Below, one piece after another: positions 17,704-26,561 of a stretch of DNA of 64,000 bases. Position 1 is the first letter of the stretch, and every line of letters starts with the position of its first letter. Below the pieces are notes generated by a model. It was not told the origin of the DNA, did no database searches, and saw nothing but the letters and a program-made list of their open reading frames with translations. The position numbers were made by a program, and so were the translations under genes. The DNA is from Roseiarcus sp963717215 (GTDB lineage Bacteria > Pseudomonadota > Alphaproteobacteria > Rhizobiales > Beijerinckiaceae), in assembly GCA_963717215.1 (NCBI GenBank), contig CAVQVS010000007.1, positions 205,745 to 269,744 of the forward strand, written 5' to 3'.

Positions 17704-19791
17704 ATGGCCAAGTCCCGCTCTTTGAGCTGGCGGTTGGGCGTGTGGACGCTTGTCATCGTTTTGCCCCTCGTCGTCCTGTCGGTGATCATGGTTGCGTGGG
17801 TTACGCATGACGAACGCGAAGCGGCCCGAAAGGAGTTAATCGGCGACGCCTACGCTTTCGCTGACACGGTGGGGCGTGAAGTCAACGCGTATTTCCTTTT
17901 GTCCTCGGCGCTGTCTCATTCGAAACTGCTTCAGCGCGGCGATTTGACGGGCTTCGCGGATCAAGCCCGGGATACGCTCACTGAAGCGCCTGGGGTGAAG
18001 TTGATCGTCTCGACTCCGGACGGCGCGCCTGTGTTCAGCCTTCCTGCGGAGCCATCGGATTCGCCGTTGCTGCACAATCGTGCGGTGCTCGTTCGACGTG
18101 CGTTCGAATCCGGCTCCGCCTTTCTTTCGGACGTCAATGCCGACCCTGCTCTGCCCGAGGCGGTCGCTTCAATCGAAACGCCGGTATTTGTTGACGGCGC
18201 GCCGGCATATGAAATCGCGATGCTTCTTCCCTTGAAGAGATTTCGCGACCTCATCCGACGGCAAAACTTCCCATCAGATTGGCTGTCCGGAATCGTCGAT
18301 CGCCACGGCGCCTTCGTCGCGCGGATCCCGGTCGGATCCAGCCGTCCAGGGATGCTGGCGAGCGCGGAGTTTCGCGATGCGACGCGACAACTGCCTGAAT
18401 CCACGGTGACTCACACTTCAATTGGCGGACAAAAAGTGGTTTCAGCCTACGCGCCGGTGGAGGGGGGGTGGACCGTTGGGGTTGCGGCTAACGCACGAGG
18501 GCTCGGAATTGGCCTTGGCGCGTTACTCCTCACGTCGCTCATGGCTTTGCTTGCTATCCTTGGCAGTCTGCTCTTGTCCTTTTTGAATGGCCGTGGGCTC
18601 ACACGATTGGTGCGAGACTTGGAATCGAAGACGAAGAACGTGCTAACCGGCGCGCCAATAGCCACGGAGCCGACGGGCGTTCGCGAATTCGACAGCCTCT
18701 CCGACGCCTTGGCTAGGACCTCGAAGCTGTTGGCGTTGCGAACTGAGCAACAGCACCAGACCGAGCAGGAACTGCGAACCCGCGAAGAGCACTTCCACCT
18801 TCTGGCGGACAGTTTGCCTCAACTGGTGTGGACGGCGGGCCGCGATGGCCGCATTGAATACACCAATGCGCGTCGTGAGCGATACGGAGCGACTGAAGAG
18901 ACAGATTGGGAAGGGATCATCCATCCTGACGATCGGAGGGCGACCGCGGAAGCATGGCTTCGCGCGAGGGTGGGGGCGGTCCCCTACGAAATGGAGCACC
19001 GCCTGTTTGCCGTCGGCAAAGGATACGCCTGGCATCTCAGCCGCGCCTCGCCGCTCCTCGACGCACAAGGCGCCGTCGTGAGGTGGTACGGCACGACCAC
19101 CGACATCGACGATCAGAAGCATCGCGAGGCGAATATCCGGGACCTGATGGCCGAGGTCAATCATCGTTCACGCAATCTGCTCGCCGTCGCGCAAGCGATA
19201 GCGCGTTCTGGCGTGGCGAATGCGAAAACGGTCCAGGAGTTTCAGGAGAGATTTTCGGAACGGTTGCTCGGACTGGCCGCGAGCCAGGATTTGCTGACCG
19301 ATCGGAATTGGCGCGGCGTGCCGCTCGAGTACCTGGTGCGGGCGCAAACCGCCCGTTGTCAGGAAAAGAACCTGGTCAGCGGAGGGCCACAGGTCCTACT
19401 CAATCCAAATGCAACTCAGACAATTGGTCTTGCCTTGGGCGAGCTGTGCGACAATGCTCTCAAGCACGGGGCCTTCTCGAAAGCTGGCGGCGAAGTCTCT
19501 CTCCTCTGGCGGATCAACGAAAGCGAGGCGGAGCCGATGCTTGAGATGATCTGGCATGAGCGCGGCCAGCCTCTCGTCAAACAGGCGACAACCTTCGGGT
19601 TCGGCAAAGTGGTTATCGAGCGTCTCACCGCCGCAGGCCTCAACGCCTCTTCGGTATTGAGTTTCGAACCAGACGGCGTGATATGGCGCCTGATCGCCCC
19701 GCTGAAGGAGGTCGTGAAAGCCGGAGCTACCGATCCGCACGATTCGGAGCCGTCGGCCGAGGTCGCATCGGACCGAGCGGGAGCCGATTGA
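17704..19791 (+). CDS. membrane HWE-family sensor histidine kinase
   Basis: A 695-residue kinase starting at the ATG at 17704. Transmembrane segments near residues 12-34 and 270-300 flank an extracytoplasmic sensor region of the dCache type. A PAS domain follows (LLADSLPQLVWTAGRDGRIE, then GTTTDIDDQK). The phosphoacceptor helix is EVNHRSRNLLAVAQAIA, with His followed by Arg-x-x-Asn as in HWE/HisKA_2 kinases, and the ATP-binding part has ALGELCDNALKHGAF and a WHERG (W-x-E) motif. Such kinases phosphorylate PhyR in general stress signalling. It is followed after 41 bases by nepR, which strongly supports that role. Confidence 0.92.
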   Translation: MAKSRSLSWRLGVWTLVIVLPLVVLSVIMVAWVTHDEREAARKELIGDAYAFADTVGREVNAYFLLSSALSHSKLLQRGDLTGFADQARDTLTEAPGVKLIVSTPDGAPVFSLPAEPSDSPLLHNRAVLVRRAFESGSAFLSDVNADPALPEAVASIETPVFVDGAPAYEIAMLLPLKRFRDLIRRQNFPSDWLSGIVDRHGAFVARIPVGSSRPGMLASAEFRDATRQLPESTVTHTSIGGQKVVSAYAPVEGGWTVGVAANARGLGIGLGALLLTSLMALLAILGSLLLSFLNGRGLTRLVRDLESKTKNVLTGAPIATEPTGVREFDSLSDALARTSKLLALRTEQQHQTEQELRTREEHFHLLADSLPQLVWTAGRDGRIEYTNARRERYGATEETDWEGIIHPDDRRATAEAWLRARVGAVPYEMEHRLFAVGKGYAWHLSRASPLLDAQGAVVRWYGTTTDIDDQKHREANIRDLMAEVNHRSRNLLAVAQAIARSGVANAKTVQEFQERFSERLLGLAASQDLLTDRNWRGVPLEYLVRAQTARCQEKNLVSGGPQVLLNPNATQTIGLALGELCDNALKHGAFSKAGGEVSLLWRINESEAEPMLEMIWHERGQPLVKQATTFGFGKVVIERLTAAGLNASSVLSFEPDGVIWRLIAPLKEVVKAGATDPHDSEPSAEVASDRAGAD

Positions 19792-19832
19792 TTCCGCGTG
19801 GTCCCTAAGCCTTTAGATCGGGGGATTCGTAA

Positions 19833-20039
19833 GTGCCGGACAAGAGTTCGGGAAGACCGGGAAAATCGACGAAAAAGGCGGCCCCGCGCAGCGCATCACC
19901 GCTCCTCCCAGAGGACGCGAAGGCGGATCAATATATCGCCGAGCAGTTGAAAGCGATGTATGACGCTGTGGTCGTCGAGCCGATCCCGGATCGGCTTCTG
20001 CAACTGCTGGACCGCCTCGACGACGATCCCGAACCATGA
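19833..20039 (+). CDS. nepR: NepR-family anti-sigma factor (intact copy)
   Basis: A 68-residue protein starting with GTG and preceded by a GGGGGA site. Residues 34-63 hold the two-helix NepR core: IAEQLKAMYDAVVVEPIPDR and then LLQLLDRLDD, with the conserved PxPDR between helices. The N-terminal tail is basic and disordered, as usual. NepR binds EcfG and holds it inactive until phosphorylated PhyR takes it away. The kinase-nepR arrangement beside phyR points to a working partner-switch module. It differs from the nepR copy joined to ecfG at 63.4 kb, which is interrupted by a stop codon. Not recognised by length-limited gene finders, but the motif is clear. Confidence 0.9.
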   Translation: MPDKSSGRPGKSTKKAAPRSASPLLPEDAKADQYIAEQLKAMYDAVVVEPIPDRLLQLLDRLDDDPEP

Positions 20040-20042
20040 GGT

Positions 20043-21248
20043 CTAGGGCGCGAGCGGCGCGGTAACGACGAACTCGACGCCGGGATGCTGCGCGACGACT
20101 TCCAGTGATGCGTTCAATTGTTCGGTAAGCGCCCGCACCATGCGGGCCCCGAGCCCCTTTCCCTTGCCGAATTGGAAGTCTTCCGGAAGCCCGTCGCCTT
20201 CGTCGCGAACGGCGATAGCAAAGCTGTCGACGCGGGTGGTGGCGACATTGACCCAAACCTTGCCCGCCCCTCGGCCTTGATAGGCGTGCTTTGCGGCGTT
20301 CGACACGAGCTCGTTGACGATCAGCGCGGATGATATCGCGCGATCCGTAGAAATGATGATGCCTGGCTGTGCTTGAACGTCAATTTCGCATTGGCCGAAG
20401 CTGGCGCTAAGATCTTTGCAAATGGCTTCGATATACCGCCCAACGTCGAAACGCTCGACATCCGCCGATTGATACAATTGCTCGTGCACGCGGGCGATCG
20501 CGCCCACGCGGAGCGTTGCGTCTTCAAGGTGCTGCGCGAATTCCGGATGGCTATCCTCCCGCGCCTGAAGGCGCAGCATGCCGACAACCAGGGAAAGGCT
20601 ATTCTTGACCCGATGGTTCATCTCCTTCAGTAGAAATTGCTGACGCTCGAGCGCCGCTTTCAGGCTTCGCTCGTGCCGCTCGCGCTCGATCGCCATTCCC
20701 AGGATATTTGCGGCGCCCTGGAGGAACGCGAGATCGTGCTCCACGAACTCCTCCTCCGATCGGCTGTCGACCTCCAGCACGCCGAATGGCTGGCCATCGC
20801 CTTGCAGGATGACGTTCATGGCCCGGTGAATGCCATGTTCGAGCAGAAGCTCGGGCGTTCTGAACCGCTCCTCGTTTTCGAGATGATTGGAGATGACCGG
20901 CCTGCCGGTTTTCAGCGCGAATCCTGCCGGTGAAGCGAGATCCGCGCCGATGGTGGCGACGCCGACAACGCCGGGGCCCCAGCCAACGCCGGCCCGAACC
21001 AGAAGGCGATTTTCAGTCGGAACGTATTCGAGCACCTTACAAAATTCAGTGCGAAGGCCTTCCGCCGTCAGGCGCGCCGTTTCGTCGAGAAGCTGATCGA
21101 AGCCCGGTCCCTGCAGTGCGCCAACGCCGAGCTCGGCAAGGATTTCCTGCTGACGCACCCGATGATGAAGGGCGTGCAGAAGGGGATCGGCAGCCTCGGC
21201 TGGGGATTTGGGTTCGACCATGGGCGGCGGCCTATCGGAAGGCGGCAT
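20043..21248 (-). CDS. GAF-domain HisKA_2 sensor histidine kinase
   Basis: A 401-residue soluble kinase. A GAF domain covers about residues 35-190 (ILAELGVGALQGPGFDQLLD, then QPFGVLEVDSRSEEEF). The phosphoacceptor region is FLLKEMNHRVKNSLSLVVGM, the HisKA_2 signature, followed by the ATPase part (SSALIVNELVSNAAKHAY, VRDEGDGLPEDF, and the glycine-rich GKGKGLGARMV). No transmembrane segment is seen, so it senses a cytoplasmic signal. It converges with nepR (stops 3 bases apart) and lies in the phyR locus, so PhyR is a plausible target. Confidence 0.9.
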   Translation of the reverse strand: MPPSDRPPPMVEPKSPAEAADPLLHALHHRVRQQEILAELGVGALQGPGFDQLLDETARLTAEGLRTEFCKVLEYVPTENRLLVRAGVGWGPGVVGVATIGADLASPAGFALKTGRPVISNHLENEERFRTPELLLEHGIHRAMNVILQGDGQPFGVLEVDSRSEEEFVEHDLAFLQGAANILGMAIERERHERSLKAALERQQFLLKEMNHRVKNSLSLVVGMLRLQAREDSHPEFAQHLEDATLRVGAIARVHEQLYQSADVERFDVGRYIEAICKDLSASFGQCEIDVQAQPGIIISTDRAISSALIVNELVSNAAKHAYQGRGAGKVWVNVATTRVDSFAIAVRDEGDGLPEDFQFGKGKGLGARMVRALTEQLNASLEVVAQHPGVEFVVTAPLAP

Positions 21249-21348
21249 CGGATCGGCTATACGGCAAGCTGCGTCTCCTGGAGGCTTTGGTCTCGCGCCA
21301 ATCTAGGTCGCCATCCGCTCCCGCGCCAGTCCGTCGGCCATTGATTCT

Positions 21349-21374
21349 GGAACAGAATGTCTGGGCGCTTCGTT
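21349..21374 (+). promoter_or_regulatory. EcfG-type promoter for csbD
   Basis: GGAAC (21349-21353), 17 bases, CGTT (21371-21374), 25 bases before the csbD start. Confidence 0.75.
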
Positions 21375-21399
21375 CGTGCATTCGATGAAGGAGGACGCA

Positions 21400-21606
21400 A
21401 TGGACTGGAATCGGGTGGAAGGAAATTGGAAGCAAATGAAGGGCGCCGTGAAGCAGCAGTGGGGAAAACTGACCGACGACGACCTCACCCAAATCAATGG
21501 CAGCCAGGAAAAGCTCGAAGGGATCATCCAGGAGCGATATGGAATCGCCAAGGACGAGACCCGCAAGCAGCTTGACGCCTGGTATCAGAACCAGACCTGG
21601 CAATAA
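21400..21606 (+). CDS. CsbD-family stress protein
   Basis: A 68-residue protein with the complete CsbD signature (PF05532): MDWNRVEGNWKQMKGAVKQQ, then WGKLTDDDLTQINGSQEKLE and IIQERYGIAKDETRKQLD. It is small, charged and helical, and belongs to a family induced by general stress in many bacteria; its molecular role is unknown. The ATG at 21400 follows a GGAGG site and lies just behind a consensus EcfG promoter, which supports this start over the longer frame. Confidence 0.93.
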   Translation: MDWNRVEGNWKQMKGAVKQQWGKLTDDDLTQINGSQEKLEGIIQERYGIAKDETRKQLDAWYQNQTWQ

Positions 21607-21653
21607 GCGCCGCGACAGCCGTCCGGCGAGATAGCCGTCTGGCTTTTCGGGCC

Positions 21654-22736
21654 CTAAGCCTGAAGCCGTGATCGATCGACGGAAAGGCGGATCGCGAGTC
21701 CCTCAGGCCGCCAGTCGCGGGCGATTTCGCCGCCCAGTTGGTCGGAAACCGCGATCCGCGACAGCACGTCGCCAAACCCCAGCTCGCCGATCGGCGCGAC
21801 GACCGGGGGACCGCCTTGTTCTGTCCAATTGACAACGATCAAGTCGCCCTCCTCGGCAAAGACGACTTTCACCGAACCCGTGTCGGTGGAGAGCGCGCCG
21901 TACTTGGCTGCATTGGTGGCGAATTCGTGCAGGAGCAGAGCGAGGCTGGTGATCGCGGGACCGGAAACGGCGGTGTCGGTTCCAAAGATCGCGATGCGCG
22001 GGTGCTCGGGTTCGTCAAACGGAGCAACAATCGTGCGGATGAGTGATTGGAGTGTCGTTGGCTGATGCTCGGCATCGCCAAAGCCGGCCGAGAAGGTGAG
22101 GGCATGGGCCCGCGCCAGCGCTGAAAGCCGCGAGCGTGTCAATTCGGCGAGTTCGCGCGGAGATTTCGCCGTCCGCGCGCTCAAGCTTACGATGCTGCCC
22201 GAAAGAGCGAAAAAATTCTTCACCCGGTGACTCATTTCCCTCAGCAGCAAGTGTTGCCGTTCCCGCGCTTTCTTAACCTCGCTTATGTCGCGAGCGATCT
22301 TTGACGCGCCGACAATTTTACTGCGCGCATCCCGGATCGGCGAGATGGTCAGCGAAATGTCGACGAGGCGCCCATCCTTTCGCTGGCGTACAGTTTCGAA
22401 GTGCTCGATTCGCTCGCCGCGGTAAATCTTGTCGAGGATCGAGGGCTCTTCATCCTGACGATCGAGCGGGATGATGATCGTCACCGGCCTGCCGATGGCC
22501 TCTTCGGCGGTAAAGCCGAAGAGCCGCTCGGCGCCGCGGTTCCAGCTGAGGATCAGGCCGTCGAGATTCTTCGACAGGATTGCGTCGTCGGAGGACTCGA
22601 TAATCGCTCTATAGTGGTGGGCAGCAAGGTCGGGGCCGCGCACGCGTTCACGCACAGCCTGGGCGGGCCCTGCTGTCTTGATTGGCTGATCCGCGCGCTT
22701 CTTACCGGGCGGCTGATCGGCACGTTTCAAATCCAT
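21654..22736 (-). CDS. PAS-domain HWE-family histidine kinase
   Basis: A soluble kinase of about 360 residues, taking the ATG at 22736 as start; longer in-frame starts to 22787 exist. A PAS domain (YRAIIESSDDAILSKNLDGL, with a PAC motif DISLTISPIRDARSKIVGAS) precedes the phosphoacceptor helix LLLREMSHRVKNFFALSGSI. The ATPase part contains SLALLLHEFATNAAKYGALS and VNWTEQGGPP; the W-x-E motif defines the HWE group. It is the third such kinase within 5 kb of phyR, suggesting several inputs to the same response. Confidence 0.9.
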   Translation of the reverse strand: MDLKRADQPPGKKRADQPIKTAGPAQAVRERVRGPDLAAHHYRAIIESSDDAILSKNLDGLILSWNRGAERLFGFTAEEAIGRPVTIIIPLDRQDEEPSILDKIYRGERIEHFETVRQRKDGRLVDISLTISPIRDARSKIVGASKIARDISEVKKARERQHLLLREMSHRVKNFFALSGSIVSLSARTAKSPRELAELTRSRLSALARAHALTFSAGFGDAEHQPTTLQSLIRTIVAPFDEPEHPRIAIFGTDTAVSGPAITSLALLLHEFATNAAKYGALSTDTGSVKVVFAEEGDLIVVNWTEQGGPPVVAPIGELGFGDVLSRIAVSDQLGGEIARDWRPEGLAIRLSVDRSRLQA

Positions 22737-22868
22737 TGTCCTCAGGACGCCACGGCCCGAGGCCCGCATACCACCGATCGCCGGCAAGCGGAAACAGGCT
22801 GGAGTTCGGCCGCCGAGAAGGCGGCGTCTTGGGCGGGTGCCTGCCCGAACGCGACCGCAAACCTTCGG

Positions 22869-23192
22869 CTATTCCGCCGCCTTGGGTGTTTCGCGACGGG
22901 AACCCCGCAACTCGCTCGCCGGCTCGCCAGGAGGTTCGCCTTCGATCCGCTTCCGTCGCTCAGGTTCCAACTCCTCCCGCTGCTCAGGTTCTGCGACGAG
23001 GAGACTTTCAGCGGTGGACCAATGGCGCTCATGCTCACCGTCGGGGCGTCCCTCGTCGAGCCACAGGAAATAGGCCACCTCACGAATGCGATCGTTGCGA
23101 TCAGTCGTTGCGGGCTCCTGTTCCACTCCGCTCCTTGTGCTGCTTTCCGTTTGTTTATCGGTGGCCTTTTGGCCAGTGCCTACTGAAGACAT
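22869..23192 (-). CDS. DUF2934-domain protein
   Basis: A 107-residue acidic protein. The central DRNDRIREVAYFLWLDEGRP followed by GEHERHW is the DUF2934 motif, often found in stress-linked rhizobial proteins. The rest is low-complexity Glu, Arg and Pro. The start at 23192 (SSVGTGQK) is preferred because a consensus EcfG promoter ends about 34 bases upstream. Function unknown. Confidence 0.78.
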   Translation of the reverse strand: MSSVGTGQKATDKQTESSTRSGVEQEPATTDRNDRIREVAYFLWLDEGRPDGEHERHWSTAESLLVAEPEQREELEPERRKRIEGEPPGEPASELRGSRRETPKAAE

Positions 23193-23225
23193 GAAGACCT
23201 CCCTTGAAAGGTGCGTCACAAGGTC

Positions 23226-23250
23226 AACGCGACTTGATCGAGCGGGTTCC
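23226..23250 (-). promoter_or_regulatory. EcfG-type promoter for the DUF2934 gene
   Basis: On the minus strand GGAAC (23250-23246), 16 bases, CGTT (23229-23226). A full consensus match. Confidence 0.8.
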
Positions 23251-23312
23251 AACAGGACCCGCTAAATAAGGCGTTAGGTTAGAGTAGTCCCACGATGCGC
23301 CGCTCTGAGGCC

Positions 23313-23723
23313 TTAGATCCCTTGCTCAGGCTTTGGCCGGCCGACAGTGATGACAAACGGACGTCCGGCGATCGCGCCGCCCAGCGATGGCGTCATCCGA
23401 AACGGCAGGCATGCCTCGACTGCGCGCTCGGCGTCGTCGACGAAGGTTTGCCGCGCCGCCTTGTCGCCCTCGAGATGGGAGAAGGTGATGCGTGGCTTGC
23501 CAAAGATCGAGCCGTCGCGTTTCATCATCAGCATGATCGTCAGCCGGGAGCCGTCCGGGCCGGGCGTCTTCCCCGCCATGCACGCGCCCAATTGGCGTTG
23601 AAGGTCGACGAGTGTGTTGGCGGGCGCGGCGCTTTGAGCGAGCGCGACGGGAAAGGCGCCGATCGACGCCGCAAGCAATCCGGCCATCGCCCGGGCGCCG
23701 GTGATTGCGTTCCGCTTCGCCAT
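23313..23723 (-). CDS. exported protein of unknown function
   Basis: A 136-residue protein taking the ATG at 23723. It begins with AKRNAITGARAMAGLLAASI and an Ala-rich cleavage region (VALAQSA), a plausible signal peptide. The mature part (SRLTIMLMMKRDGSIFGKPR, then AVEACLPFRMTP) has the pattern of the TonB C-terminal or TolA-like fold seen in small periplasmic proteins of Hyphomicrobiales: a beta strand, GSI-x-G-x-P, and a paired helix. No partner gene is nearby. Function not assigned. Confidence 0.65.
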   Translation of the reverse strand: MAKRNAITGARAMAGLLAASIGAFPVALAQSAAPANTLVDLQRQLGACMAGKTPGPDGSRLTIMLMMKRDGSIFGKPRITFSHLEGDKAARQTFVDDAERAVEACLPFRMTPSLGGAIAGRPFVITVGRPKPEQGI

Positions 23724-23815
23724 GAGCGCCATGTTCGGACCGAAGCGCCCAAAGATCAATGCACGGGCTTTGAACCCAGCGTATGGTGTTTGAGACAAGA
23801 CGAGCGGGAGGATGC

Positions 23816-24653
23816 GTGGCGGATCAACTCGCCGAACGCCGGCGCGCTTATGCGACTGAGATCACCCGCCGCGCCGGCGTCACCGACCCGAGAATCGAAG
23901 CGGCCTTCGCCGCCGTTCCGCGCGAAGAGTTCGCCGGGCCGCCGCCATGGCAAATCGGCTCTGGCGGGGTGTCTGGCCTTGCCTCGTCCGACGACCCGGA
24001 GCGGGTCTATGAGGATGTCCTCGTCGCCATCGACGCCGAGCGCGGCGTTAACAACGGCCAGCCCTCGCTGCACGCGCAGTCGCTCGACGCGTTTCGAACT
24101 CAAGGAGGGCGAGACGGTCCTGCACATCGGCGCTGGCGCTGGCTATTACACCGCGATCCTTGCCGAGCTCGTCGGCGCCCAGGGCAGGGTGATCGCCTAC
24201 GAGATTGCGACGGACATCGCCGTGCGCGCCGCGGCCAATCTCGCCCGCTACCCTAGGGTTGAGGTCCGCGCGCGTTCCGGCGTCGAGGATCTGCCGGCGG
24301 CCGACGCCATCTATGTCAGCGCCGCCGCCTCGCACCCGGCTCGCGGCTGGCTCGAGGCGCTGAAAGCCGGCGGCAGGCTGGTCTTTCCCCTCCAGGCGGC
24401 GCGCTCGAGCGGGGCGATGCTGATCGTGAGGCGGCCCGAACGCGGCGAAGCGTGGCCGGCCCGGTTGCTGACCCAAGTGGTGTTCATCCCCTGCGAAGGC
24501 GCGCAGGATTTCGAGATGGGCCGAAGGCTCGACCAGGCGTTCCGCCGCGGCGGCCAGGCGGGTGTGCGCTCGCTGCGCTTCGGGAGCGAGGCCAGCGAGA
24601 CGGACTGGGTCCGCGGCGACGGCTGGGCGCTGTCGACCGAACCGGCGGAGTAG
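23816..24653 (+). pseudogene. protein-L-isoaspartate O-methyltransferase homologue (single-base frameshift)
   Basis: Two frames join into a PCMT-family protein of about 278 residues. The first, from the GTG at 23816, gives DQLAERRRAYATEITRRAGV and NNGQPSLHAQSLDAF; the second continues FELKEGETVLHIGAGAGYYT, the SAM-binding motif I, and later LKAGGRLVFPL. Removing one C near 24095 restores the frame. The family repairs isoaspartyl residues in aged proteins using S-adenosylmethionine. The start has a GGGAGG site. Either a sequencing error or a recent pseudogene. Confidence 0.8.
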
Positions 24654-24836
24654 GGCCACGGCCCGCGGGACCCGGCTGGACCGGAGACAGCGGCCATGAC
24701 ATCGCGACGACATGCGGGCCGTTTTCAGCGAGGCGTTGACCGCGGCTACGGAAGATGCTCCGACGTGTGGGATGTGCGGCGCACGGAGGATGGCTCTGAT
24801 ACACATCTTGCTCGCCGGTTCCGTCAGGAAAATCTC

Positions 24837-25613
24837 GTGGAGCAGCGCTTTACATTCGATCAAGTGGCGAGCGTCTACAGCCACGCGCGTCCGGCCTATC
24901 CCGATGCACTCGTCGATGACGTGGTCGCCTATGCCGACCTGAAACCAAACGACCGGATTTTTGAAGTCGGCTGTGGCGCGGGTCAGGCGACGAAGAGCTT
25001 TGCTGAGCGAGGCTTTCCGATCCTCGCGACTGACCCGGGACCGGAAATGCTTCGCAGCGCGCGCGAAAGCTTGGCTGATTTCGACAACGTTGAGTTCCTG
25101 GCGACCACTTTCGAGGCGTGGCCCATAGAACGAGCAGCGTTTCGGCTGGTCATTGCCGCGCAGTCCTGGCACTGGGTGTCTCCGGACGCGCGGTTTTGGA
25201 AAGCTGCGGAAGCGCTTTCGCGTGACGGTTCTCTCGCGGTCTTTGGACACGTTCCGGTGGGGTTGCCGGCTTCGTTGCGCAATCGGTTCAAGGAAATCTA
25301 TCTGCGCCAGATAGGCGAATGGGGTCCGCCGCCCGAGGCCTGGTACCTGCCCAATGGTCCCTTCAAAGAATGGTTTTCCGCGTCAGGCTTGTTCGAGCCA
25401 GTCGAGCACAGACGCTATGCCTGGAAGTGGCGGCACACGGCGTCAAGCTATGTGGATTTCTTACGGACGAAGTCGGACCACCAGATGATGGAGCCAGCGA
25501 CACGCGAAGCGCTGCTAGCCGATATTGTTCGGGCGATCGATAGTCATGGGAGGCAGTTCGACGTGGACTACGAAACCCATCTCTACATCGCCCGCCGTGT
25601 TGATCGCGCTTGA
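24837..25613 (+). CDS. class I SAM-dependent methyltransferase
   Basis: A 258-residue methyltransferase starting at the GTG at 24837, which has an AGGAA site. It shows RFTFDQVASVYSHARPAYPD, the SAM-binding motif IFEVGCGAGQATKSFAERGF, the acidic strand ILATDPGPEML, and AAQSWHWVSPDARFWKAAEA, typical of the Methyltransf_11/25 group. The methyl acceptor is unknown. It lies downstream of the PCMT homologue on the same strand with a gap of about 180 bases. Confidence 0.85.
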   Translation: MEQRFTFDQVASVYSHARPAYPDALVDDVVAYADLKPNDRIFEVGCGAGQATKSFAERGFPILATDPGPEMLRSARESLADFDNVEFLATTFEAWPIERAAFRLVIAAQSWHWVSPDARFWKAAEALSRDGSLAVFGHVPVGLPASLRNRFKEIYLRQIGEWGPPPEAWYLPNGPFKEWFSASGLFEPVEHRRYAWKWRHTASSYVDFLRTKSDHQMMEPATREALLADIVRAIDSHGRQFDVDYETHLYIARRVDRA

Positions 25614-25663
25614 GCAGCGTCAGGCGGCGCGCTCAGGCGCGGCTGCGCTTGCGCAGTAAACCC

Positions 25664-26197
25664 TCAAGCGCCGCCGCCAGCGCGACCTGGACCGAAGAAT
25701 TCGATGAGCGGTCGAACATTGATCCCGCCTGGTATGCGGTCGATATAGGTTTCCAGCTTTTTGCCAATTTCGTCGGAGAGCATTGTCGCTCCCGTCGCGA
25801 CTTGCGATTGCGCGACGTCCACAAACTCCCGCCGTTTTGCCTCGGCCCGCTCGCGAAACACTCTCGTCGCGGACTGAACGATGGAGTCCGACGTGTCGCG
25901 TAACGGCTCGGCCACGACGGCGAGATGATCGCGTCTGCCGCGATTTCGGACCGCGGCCATCGTCCATAGTGCGAGGCCCAGGCCGATAATGGCAGTAGGG
26001 ACGGGATGGCGCTTGCTCGCATAGTCAAATGCGCCGCCCCACGACACGTCGGCTATGCCGACGCGTGAAGCAGCCTCCGAGGCGAGGTTCGAAGGCGTAA
26101 ACTCGGATCGCAGCGCGTCCACCCGCGCCCCGATTTGCGCTCGCAGACGATTGGCTTCCGCCTCGTACTCGCTCGATGTCGCCAGGTTCTTGGCCAC
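25664..26197 (-). CDS. DUF3618-type membrane-associated protein
   Basis: A 177-residue protein taking the GTG at 26197, which directly follows the stop codon of the upstream gene. Residues 8-40 (SSEYEAEANRLRAQIGARVD, then LRSEFTPSNLASEAAS) match the DUF3618 pattern. One hydrophobic segment (PTAIIGLGLALWTMAAV) follows, then a long charged helical tail. It is the last gene of a three-gene operon with the holin-family and CsbD/DUF883 genes, resembling the YqjD-YqjE-type membrane stress sets of enterobacteria. Confidence 0.72.
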   Translation of the reverse strand: MAKNLATSSEYEAEANRLRAQIGARVDALRSEFTPSNLASEAASRVGIADVSWGGAFDYASKRHPVPTAIIGLGLALWTMAAVRNRGRRDHLAVVAEPLRDTSDSIVQSATRVFRERAEAKRREFVDVAQSQVATGATMLSDEIGKKLETYIDRIPGGINVRPLIEFFGPGRAGGGA

Positions 26198-26198
26198 C

Positions 26199-26558
26199 CT
26201 AGAAACCTCCAAGCAAGGACGAGATTTGCGAGATGCTCTTGGCCGGGACAAGGCGCGACGGCTTCAGGGCGCTGACGCCTGAACGCAGCAGGATCAAGCT
26301 AATTATGATAGCGACGATGGCGACAATCAGAAATGCGAGGTCCATCGGCAGCCCGAAGCGCATCAGAGCGAGGCTGGCCGCAACTAAGACTAGCCCGAGG
26401 GAGACGCACAGAAGCACGCCTCCCACAACCACCGCCATCAAGCTCGCTGGGATTGCACGGGTGCGTTCGCCGATCTCCGCGCGGAAGAGCGACAGCTCCG
26501 CCCGCACCAGCTCCCGAACCTGATCGAGAAGGTCACGCAGTTCGAGAGCCGGTCGCAT
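26199..26558 (-). CDS. phage holin-family (DUF1469/YqjE-like) protein
   Basis: A 119-residue membrane protein. A charged N-terminal helix (LRDLLDQVRELVRAELSLFR, then AEIGERT) precedes two hydrophobic hairpins (LMAVVVGGVLLCVSLGLVLV and DLAFLIVAIVAIIISLILLR). This is the Holin_3/YqjE layout (PF07332), found in chromosomal stress operons and not in a phage here. Its ATG lies immediately after the upstream CsbD/DUF883 stop, and its stop abuts the next gene, so translation is coupled. Confidence 0.8.
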   Translation of the reverse strand: MRPALELRDLLDQVRELVRAELSLFRAEIGERTRAIPASLMAVVVGGVLLCVSLGLVLVAASLALMRFGLPMDLAFLIVAIVAIIISLILLRSGVSALKPSRLVPAKSISQISSLLGGF

Positions 26559-26561
26559 GGG

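Noticed and set aside
26199..26558. Prophage remnant suggested by the holin-family protein
   Set aside because: No lysis, capsid or integrase genes are near; this family is typical of chromosomal stress operons.
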